DNA of 13,921 nt from Lachnospiraceae bacterium. Lineage in GTDB: Bacteria > Bacillota > Clostridia > Lachnospirales > Lachnospiraceae. The position numbers and the translations under genes are program-made. The notes below the pieces were generated by a model. The model saw only the letters and a program-made list of their open reading frames with translations, made no database searches and was not told the origin of the DNA. Location of the stretch: NCBI GenBank assembly GCA_020860745.1, contig JAJBTR010000264.1, forward strand, positions 1 through 13,921, written 5' to 3'. Shown one piece after another: positions 1 to 6,439 of the stretch. Position 1 is the stretch's first letter; each line of letters starts with the position of its first letter.

Positions 1-254
1 TAAAATTCCCGCAACAGAATATCCGCAATATGCTCGGAAATATCCGTATACTGAAAACGATATACCTTTAATTCTCCTTTTAAACAATAAGCATTCCTTC
101 CAACTCTGGCAATCTCACCGTTTTTCAGAAGTCTGCTCAAATATTTCTCCATTGCGCTCACGCCGGCTGCCTTCCCGCTGTCTTTGGCAACCTCAAACAA
201 TTCTTCTTTTTTAAACACTCTTCTCTTACTAAACTTACTTAAACATGCATCCAT
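1..254 (-). CDS. DUF6577 / AbiEi-like winged-helix regulator, partial
   Basis: The first 84 codons of a minus-strand gene are present; the gene leaves the window in the codon starting at base 2. The start ATG is at 254-252, with AAGGATGTGA a short distance upstream as ribosome binding site. The protein begins MDACLSKFSKRRVFKKEEL and continues with a small helix-turn-helix-like domain, including YLSRLLKNGEIARVGRNAYC at residues 39-58. That layout resembles the N-terminal DNA-binding domain of AbiEi-type antitoxins, and from memory of the family it matches DUF6577 proteins of Lachnospiraceae. Such proteins can repress their own promoter, and some sit beside an AbiEii-type nucleotidyltransferase toxin. 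Any such partner would lie left of base 1 and cannot be seen. Three inverted repeats upstream (277-432) fit autoregulation. Family assignment is fairly confident; function is inferred. Confidence 0.7.
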   Translation of the reverse strand, partial: MDACLSKFSKRRVFKKEELFEVAKDSGKAAGVSAMEKYLSRLLKNGEIARVGRNAYCLKGELKVYRFQYTDISEHIADILLREF

Positions 255-276
255 AAACGCTTCACATCCTTTATAA

Positions 277-306
277 TTTCGGCACTTTTTTATAGTTGTG
301 CCAAAA
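277..306. promoter_or_regulatory. Inverted repeat IR1, probable operator
   Basis: Left arm TTTCGGCAC (277-285) and right arm GTGCCAAAA (298-306) pair at 8 of 9 positions around a 12-base AT-rich spacer. The GGCA and TGCC cores are 14 bases apart, as in IR2. It sits between the predicted start point and the DUF6577 start codon. It is AT-rich, has no U-tract and recurs upstream, so a protein-binding site is more likely than a terminator. Confidence 0.55.
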
Positions 307-322
307 AAAATCGTCTATTTAT

Positions 323-351
323 ACTTTACGCAATTTCTCATATTATGTCAA
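323..351 (-). promoter_or_regulatory. Promoter of the DUF6577 gene
   Basis: On the minus strand a perfect -35 hexamer TTGACA lies at 351-346. After a 17-base spacer comes TAAAGT at 328-323, a 4/6 match to the -10 consensus. The predicted start point near 314-316 gives a leader of about 60 bases before the ATG at 254. One inverted repeat lies directly upstream of the -35 (354-389) and another just downstream of the start point (277-306). That is a typical arrangement for a repressor or autoregulator. Confidence 0.6.
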
Positions 352-353
352 TG

Positions 354-389
354 CAATTTTGGCACTTTTATGATTTTGTGCCGAAATTG
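354..389. promoter_or_regulatory. Inverted repeat IR2, probable operator
   Basis: Left arm CAATTTTGGCAC (354-365) and right arm GTGCCGAAATTG (378-389) match at 11 of 12 positions around a 12-base spacer. Same core and same core spacing as IR1. It abuts the -35 box of the DUF6577 promoter on its upstream side. Confidence 0.55.
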
Positions 390-401
390 TATTTCGCTGC
401 A

Positions 402-432
402 TTCCGGCAAATTTATAGGATTTTTGCCGAAA
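402..432. promoter_or_regulatory. Inverted repeat IR3, weaker third operator copy
   Basis: Left arm TTCCGGCAAA (402-411) and right arm TTTGCCGAAA (423-432) match at 9 of 10 positions around 11 bases. The GGCA and TGCC cores are 15 bases apart, one more than in IR1 and IR2. It shares the CGGCA half-site but has A in place of the terminal C, so it may be a weaker copy of the same site. Confidence 0.4.
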
Positions 433-533
433 TAACACAATTACTAATCGCATGATTAAAATAAATTCTGCACCAAACCGGTGCAGTTTCAAACATCGCG
501 TATACAGGATCATCCTCCTTTTAATTTTATATA

Positions 534-545
534 GAACATATGTTC
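534..545. promoter_or_regulatory. LexA-box-like perfect palindrome
   Basis: GAACATATGTTC is a perfect 12-bp palindrome. It fits the Firmicutes LexA/DinR core GAAC-N4-GTTC, with only the outermost bases differing from CGAAC...GTTCG. It lies directly against the first TGATTACC repeat. Minus-strand TATAAA-like and GGAGG sequences follow at about 505-530, but I could not identify a convincing gene there. A 7-bp hairpin (468-486) is further left. SOS control of element excision is possible but not shown. Confidence 0.4.
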
Positions 546-576
546 TGATTACCTTTTTGATTACCTCTTGATTACC
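546..576. repeat. Left cluster of three TGATTACC direct repeats
   Basis: The octamer TGATTACC occurs at 546-553, 558-565 and 569-576, same orientation, 12 and 11 bases apart, about one helical turn. A sister cluster with TGACTACC lies at 691-720, also in the same orientation. Closely spaced short direct repeats flanking an attachment core are typical of arm-type binding sites for tyrosine integrases. The alternative is iterated sites for a transcription factor acting on the minus strand. Confidence 0.55.
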
Positions 577-584
577 CACCCCCG

Positions 585-677
585 AAAAAGCCAGGTTTTA
601 TGCGGGTTTCCGGACACAGGAAGCGGGTTCGAGTCCCGTCTCGCGCTCTTAAAAAAGCTAGGTTTTATGCGGGTTTC
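585..677. repeat. 26-bp direct repeat pair around a tRNA-like core
   Basis: The segments 585-610 and 652-677 are 26 bases long and differ at one base (C592 against T659). Their start-to-start distance is 67 bases. Both end in TGCGGGTTTC, close to the T-arm sequence GCGGGTTC between them at 623-630. After 26 bases the copies diverge completely, so this is not a simple tandem duplication of 67 bp. It may be two element ends left by tandem or serial integration at one site. Confidence 0.55.
623..647 (+). other. tRNA 3'-end fragment, likely attachment core
   Basis: These 25 bases fold like the end of a tRNA. A 5-base T-stem GCGGG (623-627) is followed by a 7-base loop TTCGAGT (628-634), the partner CCCGT (635-639, one G-U pair), then 7 acceptor bases CTCGCGC (640-646) and a T at the discriminator position. 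No matching 5' half (GCGCGAG) is visible in the preceding bases, so this is not a complete tRNA gene. A tRNA 3' end next to an integrase remnant is a classic att site. Identity of the parent tRNA is uncertain; U73 hints at Gly or Cys. Confidence 0.6.
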
Positions 678-690
678 AGAGGTTTTACCT

Positions 691-720
691 TGACTACCTT
701 TGACTACCTGCGTGACTACC
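691..720. repeat. Right cluster of three TGACTACC direct repeats
   Basis: TGACTACC occurs at 691-698, 701-708 and 713-720, spaced 10 and 12 bases. It is the same octamer as the left cluster with C for T at the fourth base. The third copy ends exactly where the integrase stop codon begins (723-721, minus strand), so the cluster lies directly behind the integrase gene, as integrase arm sites often do. Confidence 0.55.
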
Positions 721-1204
721 TCATTTAACAAGCGCTAATTTCTGTTGGAACTCGGGAATAGCGCTTATTGTTTTTTCTTTTTCTTTCAGCTTCTGACGGT
801 TGCGGTTGTAGAACTGGTTGCTGATCAGGATGCTCGTATGTCCCATCTGGTCGATGATCAACTTCTCACTGACTTTGTAATCAGAAAGAATCGAACAGTA
901 CGTTTTCCGGATCTTGTGCGGTGACCGCGGAAGGATCCCTACTTCTTTGCAGACCCGGTACATCTGGTGCTACACGCAGTTCGTGTTCAGGCGGCTGCCA
1001 TCTTCCCGTACCATAACGAACTCGCTGTCGATGCCTGCGTTAAGGGCACGGAACGCGTCATAAATCCACTGGTACGCCTGCGGGAGGACTACGGCTCTCC
1101 ATTCGGCTTCTGTCTTTGGAAATTCCTTGATCGCGCATTTGTACGGGCCATTGCCTTCCTTATAACGCGTCTCTGTCCGCCTGATGTATATCATGTCCGG
1201 TTTA
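721..1204 (-). pseudogene. Tyrosine integrase, 3' part with amber stop
   Basis: The minus strand encodes about 160 C-terminal residues of a phage/ICE-type tyrosine recombinase. From 1204 leftwards the frame reads MIYIRRTETRYKEG, then KEFPKTEAEWRAVVLP, the usual beta-hairpin with the catalytic lysine. A TAG codon at 972-970 interrupts the frame between LNTNCV and HQMYRVCKEVGI. After it come the HKIR motif (catalytic H-x-x-R), MGHTS (second histidine) and FYNRN with the nucleophilic tyrosine; the stop is at 723-721. The N-terminal domain and the first catalytic arginine are missing, replaced by a DUF5688 fragment at about 1205. A protein from the last ATG (963) would be only 80 residues and inactive. 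It probably integrated the element whose att-like site lies at 546-720. The exact right boundary is uncertain by about 15 bases. Confidence 0.8.
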
Positions 1205-1626
1205 AAACATGCGGACATCAGCATCCAGAACATCCGGAAAAATAATGGGATTTTGCTGAAGTCCCTTGTGATCCGGGAACTGGGGAGCAATATCGCTCCC
1301 AACATATATCTGGAGAAGTTTTGCAAACAGTATAATGATGGAATCAGCATAGAGTGCATCCTGAGAGGCATCGTGAATCTGCGCATGTCAAAAGAAGCGG
1401 AAGTACCGCTCAATATTGAAACATCCTTCCTTACCGACTTTAACCAGTGCCGGGACAGGATCATGCCGCGGCTGATCGGAACGGAAAATAATGAAAATCT
1501 TTTGGAAGAACGGCCGTATGTGCCTGTTGCTGACCTGGCAGTGACATTCTGCATTGACATGGGTGATATAAAAGGCGGGAATGCAAGTATTCCCATTCAC
1601 AACGGACTTGCAATGTCATGGGGAAT
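1205..1626 (+). pseudogene. DUF5688 family protein, internal fragment
   Basis: About 140 plus-strand codons resemble the middle of DUF5688 proteins, which are uncharacterised and common in Lachnospiraceae, often on mobile or accessory DNA. Recognisable stretches are IRKNNGILLKSLVIRELGSN, IAPNIYLEKFCKQYNDG, then FLTDFNQCRDRI and ENLLEERPYVPVADLAVTFC, ending at IHNGLAMSWG. There is no start codon with a ribosome binding site; the frame begins inside the integrase remnant. On the right the resemblance stops at about 1626, exactly where the opposite-strand NUDIX gene loses its end, though the frame stays open to 2047 as a shadow of that gene. Both ends are therefore missing. Assignment is from memory of the family. 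Confidence 0.6.
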
Positions 1627-2225
1627 GCGTCTCCTCGTACACCTCGCGGATGGCCGTTTCCTCAATCGTCTCCCCGACCTCCGCGAACCCTGCAATCAAG
1701 GCGTAGTGATCTGTAAATCCACCGCGGTACTGGCTCACCAGTATTTTCCCGTCATGAATGACTCCCACAATCACGCAGGGACAGATTTTCGGATACTCCA
1801 TCTGCCCGCAGACAGGACAGCGCATCATCCGTTCCCTCTCATCCGCCTCCATGGCAGTTCCGCACCGGCCGCAAAACCGGTGTGCTTCATACCATCGCGC
1901 CAGCTGCATTCCCACCAGCCCCGCATAGACCATGGAATGCGGGGCACATTTCCGCAGGATCTTTGTATCCTCATATCGATAGCCATCCGCCGCGATGTCC
2001 CTGCCAAGAAAAAAACCGTTCCTTCCCGATGGCAAAGAGATAGATGAAACTACCGCCGCTCTGATCCTGCTTTGACAAATCGGCAAGTTGCGGAAAGATA
2101 ATCTTTTGGTTTTCTCCGCCAAGAAGAATCCGTCCGGCAGATATGCTGATGATATGATCCCCATCCTCCGGTTTTATATTATGGTATGCGTTTTCAAAGT
2201 GTAAAGGTGCTAAATCCTGAATCAT
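1620..2225 (-). pseudogene. nudC: NADH pyrophosphatase-like NUDIX hydrolase, frameshifted and 3'-truncated
   Basis: The gene starts MIQDLAPLHFENAYHNIKP at ATG 2225-2223. The frame breaks at a run of seven A (2009-2015, T on the coding strand). With six T the frame would join KERFF to LGRDIAADGYRYEDTKIL; with seven it does not. The second frame carries a four-cysteine zinc ribbon (FCGRCG ... MRCPVCGQ) and the NUDIX box GFAEVGETIEETAIREVYEE, typical of NudC enzymes that hydrolyse NADH and NAD-capped RNA. After EET the protein diverges into HSP and a stop at 1616-1618, at the point where the opposite-strand DUF5688 fragment ends. About 60-80 C-terminal residues that NudC proteins normally have are lost. 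Two independent lesions make it a pseudogene; an assembly error could explain the homopolymer change but not the truncation. Confidence 0.75.
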
Positions 2226-2253
2226 ATGCCGTTTCCCGTCCTGCTTTTTCTTG

Positions 2254-2282
2254 ATTATATCATTATCCGCGGCTCCTGCCAA
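2254..2282 (-). promoter_or_regulatory. Promoter of the nudC-like gene
   Basis: On the minus strand TTGGCA (2282-2277) and a perfect TATAAT (2259-2254) are separated by 17 bases. The predicted start point near 2247 leaves about 22 bases before the ATG at 2225, containing the purine-rich GGACGGGAAA. The promoter seems intact although the gene is broken. Confidence 0.65.
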
Positions 2283-2342
2283 TTCTGGTTCGGAAATTTT
2301 AATACCACGATATAATCCATTTGTAAATCGTATTATTTTCCT

Positions 2343-2376
2343 GAAAAAGACGGCCTTCCCCACTCGGGGAGGCCGC
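2343..2376 (-). terminator. Rho-independent terminator of the gene at 2384-2761
   Basis: On the minus strand a GC-rich stem (arms about 2366-2375 and 2351-2361, loop near 2362-2365, one bulged base) is followed by TCTTTTTC (2349-2342). It lies 8 bases past the stop codon of the minus-strand gene ending at 2384 and upstream of the nudC-like promoter, so the two genes are separate units. Confidence 0.75.
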
Positions 2377-2383
2377 CCTCTTC

Positions 2384-2761
2384 TTATCCGGCAAACCAAA
2401 ACAGCTTAATTTTTCCTTTTCCGGAAATTTCAAATGCTATTGTCTCAAATCCGCCGGTGGAAAACTCCACTCTGTACACTCCGTCCTTCATCCAGAACTC
2501 TACCTCAGCAGCCATTTCCCCAAGCTTTCCGAGAAATCGTCTCCCCAGCTTCTGTGTGAGCCGGATCAGCAGGTTTTCCAGTTCTTCCTGCTTTTTATCC
2601 TGCATTTCCACGTAATGCATATGGAGCCTGGAAGCTTCCCCATGATTATGGCACCAGCAGAAGTGGAAAAGGCTGGAGCCAATCATGTAGGAGGCGTAGG
2701 CGGAAGCACTCTGCCTGTCGTAGGGTTGCGTAGAAACAAAATTACTCATAACATCAACCAT
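2384..2761 (-). CDS. Small protein of unknown function, possibly an N-terminally damaged lipoprotein
   Basis: I do not recognise this family. The frame gives 125 residues from ATG 2761; the in-frame ATG at 2749 (MSNFVSTQPYDRQ) has AGAAAGGA about 11 bases upstream, while the first ATG overlaps that site. The middle is rich in His and Cys (SSLFHFCWCHNHGEASRLHMHY), followed by a charged helical part (QDKKQEELENLLIRL) and a hydrophobic end. The frame stays open upstream to a TAG at 2905-2903. There it encodes LRATTLVVCLGGLIFF, then AIFSGCADPPPQQQ, which looks like a lipoprotein signal peptide and lipobox with Cys codon 2800-2798. No ATG, GTG or TTG precedes it in that frame; an ATG at 2877-2875 is one frame off. 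Either the start codon was lost by a small indel, or the upstream resemblance is chance. Confidence 0.5.
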   Translation of the reverse strand: MVDVMSNFVSTQPYDRQSASAYASYMIGSSLFHFCWCHNHGEASRLHMHYVEMQDKKQEELENLLIRLTQKLGRRFLGKLGEMAAEVEFWMKDGVYRVEFSTGGFETIAFEISGKGKIKLFWFAG

Positions 2762-3019
2762 CCTTTCTATATTCTGTTGTTGTGGCGGAGGATCCGCGCA
2801 TCCGGAAAAGATGGCATCAAAAAAGATCAGTCCGCCAAGGCATACTACAAGCGTAGTTGCTCGAAGTAAATGTCCATGAAAACTGATCTCTGATCTCGTC
2901 AGCTATTTTTTTACAGACGAAAGTATAACATGCGTGCCCGGAAATTGCAACACATATTTTTATAAAATCTGATGCCCGAAAATCTGATGCCTGCAGTTCA
3001 ATTTTTCAACTACTTTTCC

Positions 3020-3049
3020 TTTACATCCCCATGGTTTCTCCCTTATAAT
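3020..3049 (+). promoter_or_regulatory. Promoter of carB
   Basis: TTTACA (3020-3025) and a perfect TATAAT (3044-3049) are separated by 18 bases. Transcription should begin near 3056-3058. The leader is about 40 bases and starts with a small 6-bp hairpin (CGATAA 3056-3061 with TTATCG 3068-3073). I see no PyrR-type anti-terminator or uracil-sensing attenuator in this short leader. Confidence 0.65.
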
Positions 3050-3099
3050 ATGGAACGATAAGGGGATTTATCGAACTACTAAACACAGGAGGGCACAAG

Positions 3100-6000
3100 A
3101 TGTCACAGAGAACAGATATTCACAAGGTACTGATCATCGGCTCCGGCCCGATTATCATCGGCCAGGCCTGCGAGTTTGACTACTCCGGCACCCAGGCCTG
3201 CAAAGCGCTGAAAAAGCTGGGCTACGAGATCGTACTGGTCAATTCCAACCCTGCCACGATCATGACGGATCCGGAGATCGCGGATGTCACCTACATCGAA
3301 CCGCTGAACGTCACGCGCCTGGAGCAGATCATTGCCAAAGAACGCCCGGACGCCCTGCTTCCTAATCTGGGCGGACAATCGGGATTAAATCTTTGCTCCG
3401 AGCTTGCCGCGAAGGGCATTCTGGACAAATACGGCGTACAGGTCATCGGCGTGCAGGTGGACGCCATCGAGCGCGGCGAAGACCGTATCGAATTTAAAAA
3501 TACAATGAACAAGCTGGGCATTGAGATGGCGAGAAGCCAGGTCGCCTACAGCGTGGAGGACGCCCTCTCTATCGCGGACGAGCTTGGCTATCCGGTGGTG
3601 CTGCGCCCGGCCTACACCATGGGCGGCGCCGGCGGCGGCCTCGTTTATAATAAAGAAGAGTTAAAGACAGTCTGCGCCCGGGGACTGCAGGCGAGCCTGG
3701 TGGGCCAGGTTCTCGTAGAGGAATCCATCCTCGGCTGGGAAGAGCTGGAACTGGAAGTCATCCGCGACAAGGACAACAACCTGATCACAGTCTGCTTCAT
3801 TGAGAACATTGACCCCATGGGCGTCCACACGGGCGATTCGTTCTGTTCCGCTCCGATGCTGACCATCTCCGAAGAAGTACAGAAGCGTCTGCAGGAGCAG
3901 GCATATAAGATTGTGGAATCGGTACAGGTCATCGGCGGCACCAACGTACAGTTTGCCCATGACCCGAAGACGGACCGGATCATCGTCATCGAGATCAACC
4001 CCCGCACCTCCCGCTCCTCCGCACTGGCGTCCAAAGCGACCGGATTCCCGATCGCGCTTGTCTCCGCCATGCTGGCCTCGGGCCTGTCCCTCTCGGACAT
4101 CCCCTGCGGAAAATACGGCACACTTGACAAATACGTGCCGGACGGGGACTATGTGGTAATCAAATTCGCGCGGTGGGCTTTTGAAAAATTCAAGGGCGTG
4201 GAGGACAAGCTCGGCACCCAGATGCGCGCAGTAGGTGAAGTCATGAGCATCGGCAAGACCTACAAAGAGGCCTTCCAGAAAGCCATCCGCAGCCTGGAAA
4301 CCGGCCACTATGGTCTCGGCCACGCAAAGGATTTTGATCAGAAATCAAAGGAGGAACTGCTCTCCCTCCTGATCACACCGTCCAGCGAACGCCATTTTGT
4401 CATGTATGAAGCACTGCGCAAGGGCGCTACTGTGGAAGAGATCCATGAGATTACAAAGGTAAAAACGTATTTTATCGAGCAGATGAAAGAGCTTGTGGAG
4501 GAAGAGGAAGCGCTCTGTCAGAATAAAGGTCAGCTTCCCTCCGATGAGGCGCTGATCACAGCGAAGAAGGATGGCTTCTCTGACAAGTATCTGAGCCAGA
4601 TTCTGGAAGTCCCCGAGGACGACATCCGCTTCCGCCGCCTGGCGCTGGGTGTGGAGGAAGCCTGGGAGGGCGTGCATGTCAGCGGAACCCAGGACAATGC
4701 TTACTATTACTCCACCTACAACGCACCGGACAAAAACCCGGTTTCCACAGATAAGCCGAAAATCATGATTCTGGGCGGCGGTCCCAACCGGATCGGACAG
4801 GGCATCGAATTCGACTACTGCTGCGTCCACGCTTCCCTGGCGCTGAAAAAACTGGGCTTTGAGACCATCATCGTCAACTGCAACCCGGAGACTGTTTCCA
4901 CCGACTACGACACCTCCGATAAGCTTTACTTTGAGCCTCTGACCCTGGAGGATGTGCTGAGTATCTATGAAAAAGAAAAACCCCTCGGCGTTATCGCACA
5001 GTTTGGCGGCCAGACCCCCCTGAATCTGGCGGCGGATCTGGAGAGAAACGGCGTAAAAATCCTTGGCACCGCACCCTCCGTCATCGACCTGGCAGAAGAC
5101 CGCGACCTCTTCCGCGCTATGATGGATAAACTGGAGATTCCCATGCCGGAATCTGGCATGGCAGTAGATGTGGACGAAGCCATCGCAATCGCAAAGAAGA
5201 TCGGCTACCCCGTAATGGTGCGCCCCTCCTATGTGCTTGGCGGCAGAGGTATGGAAGTCGTCTACGACGATGAGAGTCTGGCAGACTATATGAAAGCTGC
5301 CGTGGGCGTCACACCGGACCGCCCCATCCTCATCGACCGTTTCCTGAAGCATGCCCTGGAGTGCGAGGCGGACGCCATCAGCGACGGCACCCACGCCTTT
5401 GTGCCGGCTGTCATGGAGCACATTGAGCTTGCCGGCATCCACTCCGGGGACTCGGCATGCATCATCCCCTCGGTGCATATTTCCGAGGAGAATGTAAAAA
5501 CCATTGAGGAATACACCAAAAAGATTGCGGAGGAAATGCATGTAAAAGGACTGATGAACATGCAGTACGCCATCGAGAACGGAAAGGTCTATGTCCTGGA
5601 GGCCAACCCGAGAGCGTCCCGCACCGTGTCGCTGGTATCCAAAGTGTGCAACATCCGCATGGTGCCGCTGGCCACAGACATCATCACCTCCGAACTGACC
5701 GGACGCCCCTCACCGGTTCCGTCCCTGAAAGAGCAGGATATCCCGTACTACGGCGTCAAGGAAGCCGTCTTCCCGTTCAACATGTTCCAGGAGGTAGACC
5801 CCATCCTCGGACCGGAGATGCGCTCCACCGGAGAGGTGCTTGGCCTGTCTCCCTCCTACGGTGAGGCCTTCTACAAAGCGCAGGAAGCCACCCAGACACG
5901 CCTGCCGCTGGAAGGCACCGTCCTGATCTCTGTCAACAGCAAGGACAAACCGGAAGCGGTGGAAATCGCACGTGGTTTTGCGGAGGATGGGTTTAAAATC

Positions 6001-6327
6001 CTCGCGACCGGCTCCACCTATGACCTGCTGACTGCCAACGGTATTCCGGCGGAGAAAGTGAAAAAGCTTTACGAGGGACGGCCGAATATCCTGGATATGA
6101 TCACGAACGGAACCATTGACCTGATCGTCAACACACCCGCCGGAAAAGAAAGCGTCCACGACGACAGCTATCTGCGGAAAGCGGCGATCAAGGCAAAAAT
6201 CCCTTACATGACTACCATGGCCGCAGCCAGAGTCACTGCAAAGGGAATCAAATATGTAAAAGAGCACGGGAACGGAGAGATCAAGTCGCTGCAGGAGCTG
6301 CACGGAGAGATCAGAGACCGGGCATAA
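3100..6327 (+). CDS. carB: Carbamoyl-phosphate synthase large subunit
   Basis: CarB makes carbamoyl phosphate from bicarbonate, ammonia (channelled from CarA-bound glutamine) and two ATP, in the cytoplasm, for pyrimidine and arginine synthesis. The 1075-residue length is normal. Residues 1-400 form the carboxyphosphate ATP-grasp half, with IIGSGPIIIGQACEFDYSGT near residue 12 and RPAYTMGGAGGG near residue 170. The oligomerisation region follows. The second ATP-grasp half starts with MILGGGPNRIGQGIEFDYC near residue 556 and contains RPSYVLGGRGMEVVY near residue 709. The MGS-like allosteric domain begins near residue 936 (LISVNSKDKPEA) and includes KILATGSTYDLLTANGI and IVNTPAGKESVHDD. The start ATG has AGGAGG 8 bases upstream. 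No carA lies beside it, which is unusual because carA and carB are commonly adjacent. It has its own promoter and terminator, so it appears monocistronic. Confidence 0.97.
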   Translation: MSQRTDIHKVLIIGSGPIIIGQACEFDYSGTQACKALKKLGYEIVLVNSNPATIMTDPEIADVTYIEPLNVTRLEQIIAKERPDALLPNLGGQSGLNLCSELAAKGILDKYGVQVIGVQVDAIERGEDRIEFKNTMNKLGIEMARSQVAYSVEDALSIADELGYPVVLRPAYTMGGAGGGLVYNKEELKTVCARGLQASLVGQVLVEESILGWEELELEVIRDKDNNLITVCFIENIDPMGVHTGDSFCSAPMLTISEEVQKRLQEQAYKIVESVQVIGGTNVQFAHDPKTDRIIVIEINPRTSRSSALASKATGFPIALVSAMLASGLSLSDIPCGKYGTLDKYVPDGDYVVIKFARWAFEKFKGVEDKLGTQMRAVGEVMSIGKTYKEAFQKAIRSLETGHYGLGHAKDFDQKSKEELLSLLITPSSERHFVMYEALRKGATVEEIHEITKVKTYFIEQMKELVEEEEALCQNKGQLPSDEALITAKKDGFSDKYLSQILEVPEDDIRFRRLALGVEEAWEGVHVSGTQDNAYYYSTYNAPDKNPVSTDKPKIMILGGGPNRIGQGIEFDYCCVHASLALKKLGFETIIVNCNPETVSTDYDTSDKLYFEPLTLEDVLSIYEKEKPLGVIAQFGGQTPLNLAADLERNGVKILGTAPSVIDLAEDRDLFRAMMDKLEIPMPESGMAVDVDEAIAIAKKIGYPVMVRPSYVLGGRGMEVVYDDESLADYMKAAVGVTPDRPILIDRFLKHALECEADAISDGTHAFVPAVMEHIELAGIHSGDSACIIPSVHISEENVKTIEEYTKKIAEEMHVKGLMNMQYAIENGKVYVLEANPRASRTVSLVSKVCNIRMVPLATDIITSELTGRPSPVPSLKEQDIPYYGVKEAVFPFNMFQEVDPILGPEMRSTGEVLGLSPSYGEAFYKAQEATQTRLPLEGTVLISVNSKDKPEAVEIARGFAEDGFKILATGSTYDLLTANGIPAEKVKKLYEGRPNILDMITNGTIDLIVNTPAGKESVHDDSYLRKAAIKAKIPYMTTMAAARVTAKGIKYVKEHGNGEIKSLQELHGEIRDRA

Positions 6328-6352
6328 GAAACAGAAACATTTTTAAGATACA

Positions 6353-6395
6353 GGCAGATTCGCTGATCACCACGCGGCGAATCTGCCTTCTTTCT
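6353..6395 (+). terminator. Rho-independent terminator of carB
   Basis: A perfect 11-bp stem (GGCAGATTCGC 6353-6363 with GCGAATCTGCC 6377-6387) encloses a 13-base loop and is followed by TTCTTTCT. It starts 26 bases past the carB stop. Confidence 0.8.
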
Positions 6396-6439
6396 ATGCG
6401 CTAGGAATCTGATAGCTGTGCTGTCCGCACCCTGCGCGA

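Noticed and set aside
468..486. Terminator at CTGCACC / GGTGCAG
   Set aside because: Only 7 bp, followed by TTTC and no U-tract, with no gene clearly ending there.
343..579. 78-codon minus-strand frame across the repeats at 343-579
   Set aside because: It overlaps the promoter, the operators and the octamer cluster, and the protein resembles nothing; the GGAGG near 510 is too close to one ATG and too far from the next.
546..720. CRISPR array
   Set aside because: The repeats are 8 bases with spacers of 2-4 bases, and the 26-bp repeat occurs only twice around a tRNA-like piece.
1627..2047. Right half of the plus-strand open frame that contains the DUF5688 fragment
   Set aside because: Beyond about 1626 the plus strand is only the complement of the NudC zinc ribbon and NUDIX box; DUF5688 resemblance ends there.
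4345..5541. 398-codon open frame on the minus strand inside carB
   Set aside because: It lies wholly antisense to a complete, motif-rich carB, has no ribosome binding site of its own and no recognisable protein features.
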